Origin: Acidocella sp.
GTDB taxonomy: Bacteria; Pseudomonadota; Alphaproteobacteria; Acetobacterales; Acetobacteraceae
Reading direction: 5' to 3'
DNA length: 18,162 nt
Assembly: GCA_028687415.1 (NCBI GenBank)
Contig: JAQUAC010000014.1
Location: forward strand, 1-18,162
Shown here: one piece after another, positions 15,470-18,162 of the stretch
Layout of the letters: each line of letters starts with the position of its first letter
How positions within the stretch are numbered: position 1 is the first letter of the stretch
The notes under the pieces: generated by a model
Seen by the model: the letters and a program-made list of their open reading frames with translations, nothing else
What the model was told of the DNA's origin: nothing
The model's database searches: none
Made by a program: the position numbers and the translations under genes

Positions 15470-15528
15470 TCCTGCACGGCGACTGGCTGGCCGGTAAAAA
15501 TAAATCAAAGCCTTTGAGGAAACCTGCA

Positions 15529-17181
15529 ATGAACGACTCTGCCGTTCCGGCTTACGCGGAGCGCTATGCCGCCTTCCGCGTGGAGGATGCCGAAGCCCTG
15601 CTGCAAGGCTCGCTGGCGCAAGGGATCAACGCCTGCGTGGAATGCTGTGACCGCCACGCGCAGCCTGGGCGCATCGCCCTGGAGTGGGAGGACCAGCACG
15701 GCGCGCAAGAAACCTGGACATTCGCGCAATTGCGCGACCGCGCCGCGCAATTCGCCGGGTTCCTCAGAGCCCAGGGCATCGGCCCGGGCGATGCCGTGGC
15801 CGGGCTGCTGCCGCGCGTGCCGGAGCTGCTCGTCACCATTCTCGGCACCTGGCGCGCGGGGGCGGTGTACCAGCCATTGTTCACCGCGTTTGGGCCAAAG
15901 GCCATCGAACACCGGCTGAAAACCAGCCAGGCGAAGCTGGTGGTCACGGACGCCGCCAACCGCCCGAAGCTGGACGACATCCCCAACGCCCCGCCCGCCG
16001 CTGTTATCAGCCGCCATGGCGGCACGGCCCGCGCGGGCGATTTCGATTTCACCGCTGAGTTGGACAGACAAAGCACGGACTTCACCCCAATCCTGCGCAA
16101 AGGCAGCGATCCATTCCTGCTGATGTCCACCTCCGGCACCACCGGCCTGCCAAAAGGCGTGCCCGTGCCGCTGAAGGCGCTGCTGGCCTTCCACGTGTAC
16201 ATGCGCGCCGCCATCGGCCTGCGGCCGGAGCAAAAATTCTGGAACATCGCAGACCCCGGCTGGGCCTATGGGCTGTACTATGCCGTCACTGGCCCGCTAC
16301 TGCTCGGCCATGCCACCACGCTGTATGACGGCCCGTTCTCCGTGGAGAGCACCTACCGCATCATCAAGACCCACGGCATCACCAGCCTCGCCGGGTCGCC
16401 CACCGCCTTCCGCCTGCTCATCGCCGCCGGGCCGGAAGCCGCTGCCGGGGTGAAGGGCCAGCTCCGCGCCGTGAGCAGCGCCGGAGAGCCGCTGAACCCG
16501 GAAGTCATCCGCTGGTTCGCCGAACATCTGGCCGCCCCCATCTACGACCATTACGGCCAGACCGAGCTTGGCATGGTGGTGAACAACCATCACGGCTTGG
16601 CGCACGACGTACATCCAGGCACCGCCGGTTTGCCCATGCCCGGCTATCGCGTGGCGGTGCTGGACGACCAGGATAACGAGCTGCCACCCCACCAGCCCGG
16701 CACGCTGGCCATGGACATCGCCCGCTCGCCACTGCTCTGGTTCACCGGCTATCTCAACCAACCCACCCCGGCCATTTCCAACGGCTATTACCGCACGGGG
16801 GACACGGTGGAGCTGGAGCCGGACGGGCATATCGCCTTCGTCGGCCGGGCGGACGACGTCATCACCTCGTCGGGCTACCGCATCGGCCCGTTCGACGTGG
16901 AGAGCGCCCTCATCGAGCACCCGGCGGTGGTGGAAACCGCCGTCATCGGCAAGCCGGACCCGGAGCGGACCGAGATCGTGAAAGCCTTCGTGGTGCTGAA
17001 GCCGGATGTGGAACCCTCCGACGCGCTGGCTGAGGAGCTGCGCCAGCACGTGAAGCACCGGCTCTCCGCCCATGCCTACCCGCGCGAGATCGTCTTCGTG
17101 GACCAGCTGCCAAAAACGCCAAGCGGAAAAATCCAGCGCTTCATCCTGCGCAATAACGAGAAGGCCCAGGCTCTGGCCTGA
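15529..17181 (+). CDS. Acyl-CoA synthetase, medium-chain type
   Basis: This AMP-forming ligase of 550 residues activates a carboxylic acid to its CoA ester. The P-loop STSGTTGLPKG lies at 200-210. DHYGQTELG, YRTGDTVELEPDGHIAFVGR and the hinge/A8 segment SSGYRIGPFDVESAL follow, ending in PSGKIQRF with catalytic K534. The A8 wording resembles medium-chain (ACSM-like) enzymes more than acetyl-CoA synthetases. ATG 15529 is chosen because GAGGAA precedes it at seven bases; the frame upstream to 15445 would extend through the promoter region. It is first in an operon with a dehydrogenase (11-bp gap) and a thiolase, which implies degradation of an acyl substrate. The exact acid cannot be read from the sequence. 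Confidence 0.9.
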   Translation: MNDSAVPAYAERYAAFRVEDAEALLQGSLAQGINACVECCDRHAQPGRIALEWEDQHGAQETWTFAQLRDRAAQFAGFLRAQGIGPGDAVAGLLPRVPELLVTILGTWRAGAVYQPLFTAFGPKAIEHRLKTSQAKLVVTDAANRPKLDDIPNAPPAAVISRHGGTARAGDFDFTAELDRQSTDFTPILRKGSDPFLLMSTSGTTGLPKGVPVPLKALLAFHVYMRAAIGLRPEQKFWNIADPGWAYGLYYAVTGPLLLGHATTLYDGPFSVESTYRIIKTHGITSLAGSPTAFRLLIAAGPEAAAGVKGQLRAVSSAGEPLNPEVIRWFAEHLAAPIYDHYGQTELGMVVNNHHGLAHDVHPGTAGLPMPGYRVAVLDDQDNELPPHQPGTLAMDIARSPLLWFTGYLNQPTPAISNGYYRTGDTVELEPDGHIAFVGRADDVITSSGYRIGPFDVESALIEHPAVVETAVIGKPDPERTEIVKAFVVLKPDVEPSDALAEELRQHVKHRLSAHAYPREIVFVDQLPKTPSGKIQRFILRNNEKAQALA

Positions 17182-17192
17182 GGAAACGCAAA

Positions 17193-17960
17193 ATGCAGAT
17201 CAAGAACCATGTGTTTCTCATCACCGGCGGCGGCTCCGGGCTCGGCGCCGCCGTGGCGCGGCACTTCGTGGCTTTGGGCGGGCGCGTTGTCCTCGCGGAC
17301 ATCAACCCCGTCGCAGGTCAGGCCCTGGCGGCGGAGCTGGGGGCGGGGGCACGCTTCGTCGCCACCGATGTGACCAATGAGAGGGATGGCGAGGAGGCCG
17401 TGGCGCTCGCTGTGCGGGAGTTCGGGCATCTGCATGGGCTAGTGAACTGCGCCGGCATCGCGCCGGGTGAAAAAGTGCTGGGGCGCGAAGGCCCGCACCG
17501 GCTGGAGAGCTTTGCCCGCGCTGTCAGCATCAACCTGATCGGCACGTTCAACATGATCCGCCTGACTGCCGCGGCAATCGCGCGAGAGGCGCCGGGCGCC
17601 GATGGCGAGCGCGGGGTCATCATCAACACCGCCTCCATCGCCGCCTTTGACGGGCAGATCGGCCAGGCCGCCTACGCCGCCTCCAAGGCCGGGGTGGTGG
17701 GGCTCACTTTGCCCATAGCCCGTGAGTTGGCGGGGCATGGCATCCGCATCGTCACCATCGCGCCGGGGATTTTTGAAACCCCGATGATGGCCGGAATGAA
17801 GCCCGAGGTGCAAGAGGCGCTGGGCCGCTCAGTGCCCTTCCCGCCGCGCCTTGGCCGCCCGGCGGAATTCGCCGCTCTGGCGCAGCATATCTGCGAGAAC
17901 GTCATGCTGAACGGCGAGGTTATCCGGCTGGATGGCGCGCTACGCATGGCCGCCCGATGA
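17193..17960 (+). CDS. SDR, HSD10-like 3-hydroxyacyl-CoA dehydrogenase
   Basis: This classical short-chain dehydrogenase of 255 residues has TGGGSGLG at 11-18, D37 after the second strand (favouring NAD), NCAG at 85-88 and the catalytic set S148, Y161, K165. The C-terminal GEVIRLDGALRMAAR is typical of the type 10 17-beta-hydroxysteroid dehydrogenase group, which oxidises 3-hydroxyacyl-CoA and 2-methyl-3-hydroxybutyryl-CoA. AGGAAA precedes the ATG. Placed between an acyl-CoA synthetase and a thiolase, it would supply the 3-ketoacyl-CoA that the thiolase cleaves, as in beta-oxidation or isoleucine-type degradation. Confidence 0.88.
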   Translation: MQIKNHVFLITGGGSGLGAAVARHFVALGGRVVLADINPVAGQALAAELGAGARFVATDVTNERDGEEAVALAVREFGHLHGLVNCAGIAPGEKVLGREGPHRLESFARAVSINLIGTFNMIRLTAAAIAREAPGADGERGVIINTASIAAFDGQIGQAAYAASKAGVVGLTLPIARELAGHGIRIVTIAPGIFETPMMAGMKPEVQEALGRSVPFPPRLGRPAEFAALAQHICENVMLNGEVIRLDGALRMAAR

Positions 17961-17976
17961 AATTTGGAGACACCCC

Positions 17977-18162
17977 ATGAGCCAATCTGCCCCTTTCCCC
18001 GACCCCATCGTCATCACCGGCGCCATGCGCACCCCCATGGGCGGGTTGCAGGGCGATCTCGGCACAATCCCGGCACCGCATCTGGGCGCCACCGCCATCC
18101 GCGCCGCCCTGGCCCATTCCGGCCTCGCCCCGGCGCTGGTGGAGGAAGTCATCATGGGCTGT
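17977..18162 (+). CDS. Thiolase, N-terminal fragment (cut by window end)
   Basis: Sixty-two codons of a thiolase are present. IVITGAMRTPMGGLQGDLG and the later VEEVIMG segment match the N-terminus of acetyl-CoA C-acyltransferases. The catalytic cysteine (usually near residue 90) lies beyond the window. TTGGAGA stands six bases before the ATG, and the gene follows the dehydrogenase by 16 bp. It should cleave the 3-ketoacyl-CoA made by the dehydrogenase. Confidence 0.85.
   Translation, partial: MSQSAPFPDPIVITGAMRTPMGGLQGDLGTIPAPHLGATAIRAALAHSGLAPALVEEVIMGC

Noticed and set aside
14511..15497. 328-residue open frame on the plus strand
   Set aside because: It covers the AraC regulator gene in antisense and the divergent promoter region; no motif is seen and the regulator frame is convincing.

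Overview
The window looks like chromosome of a GC-rich alphaproteobacterium. The combination of an LptF/LptG pair, an acyl-AMP ligase/epimerase/GNAT ceramide set and the codon usage fits the Acetobacteraceae or a close relative. That placement is inferred from gene content and base composition; no rRNA or other marker is present. Genes are densely packed, with 4-bp ATGA or GTGA overlaps at five junctions. I saw no tRNA, rRNA, CRISPR array, insertion sequence or prophage gene.

Layout. 1-1785 (+): the end of lptF and all of lptG, which export lipopolysaccharide. 1675-4458 (-): a three-gene operon for inositol-1-phosphate synthase, a CTP:inositol-1-phosphate cytidylyltransferase and a CDP-alcohol phosphatidyltransferase. 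The last gene overlaps the 3' end of lptG by 111 bp on the opposite strand. 4459-4881: non-coding, holding the promoter of the inositol operon. 4882-5850 (-): a DXD glycosyltransferase of the Gly_transf_sug/OCH1-like family. 6033-8752 (+): a fatty-acyl-AMP ligase and an NAD-dependent epimerase/reductase. 8749-10664 (-): a GNAT-fold acyltransferase of the bacterial ceramide synthase type and a di-iron fatty acid hydroxylase. 10776-14293 (-): a pyruvate-phosphate-dikinase-like protein without its C-terminal PEP/pyruvate domain, coupled to a 640-residue protein with a PhoU-like (DUF47-like) C-terminus. 14388-15374 (-): an AraC-family regulator. 15529-18162 (+): a divergent catabolic operon with a medium-chain-type acyl-CoA synthetase, an HSD10-like dehydrogenase and the start of a thiolase.

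How the genes may work together. The central 9 kb reads as a membrane-lipid locus. Acyl-AMP ligase, reductase, GNAT acyltransferase and hydroxylase match the set used for bacterial (2-hydroxy)ceramides. The neighbouring inositol operon makes inositol phosphate, activates it as CDP-inositol and carries a transferase that could pass phosphoinositol to a lipid hydroxyl. The glycosyltransferase between them belongs to the superfamily that contains the yeast enzymes mannosylating inositol phosphorylceramide. The main hypothesis is therefore a bacterial route to glycosylated inositol-phosphoryl lipids, possibly inositol phosphorylceramide, built from CDP-inositol rather than from phosphatidylinositol. 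Each enzyme family can be read from the sequence; the joint product is inference. Serine palmitoyltransferase and its acyl carrier protein are not in the window and would have to be encoded elsewhere.

The right-hand end is a separate, AraC-controlled acyl-CoA degradation operon with a compact divergent promoter region.
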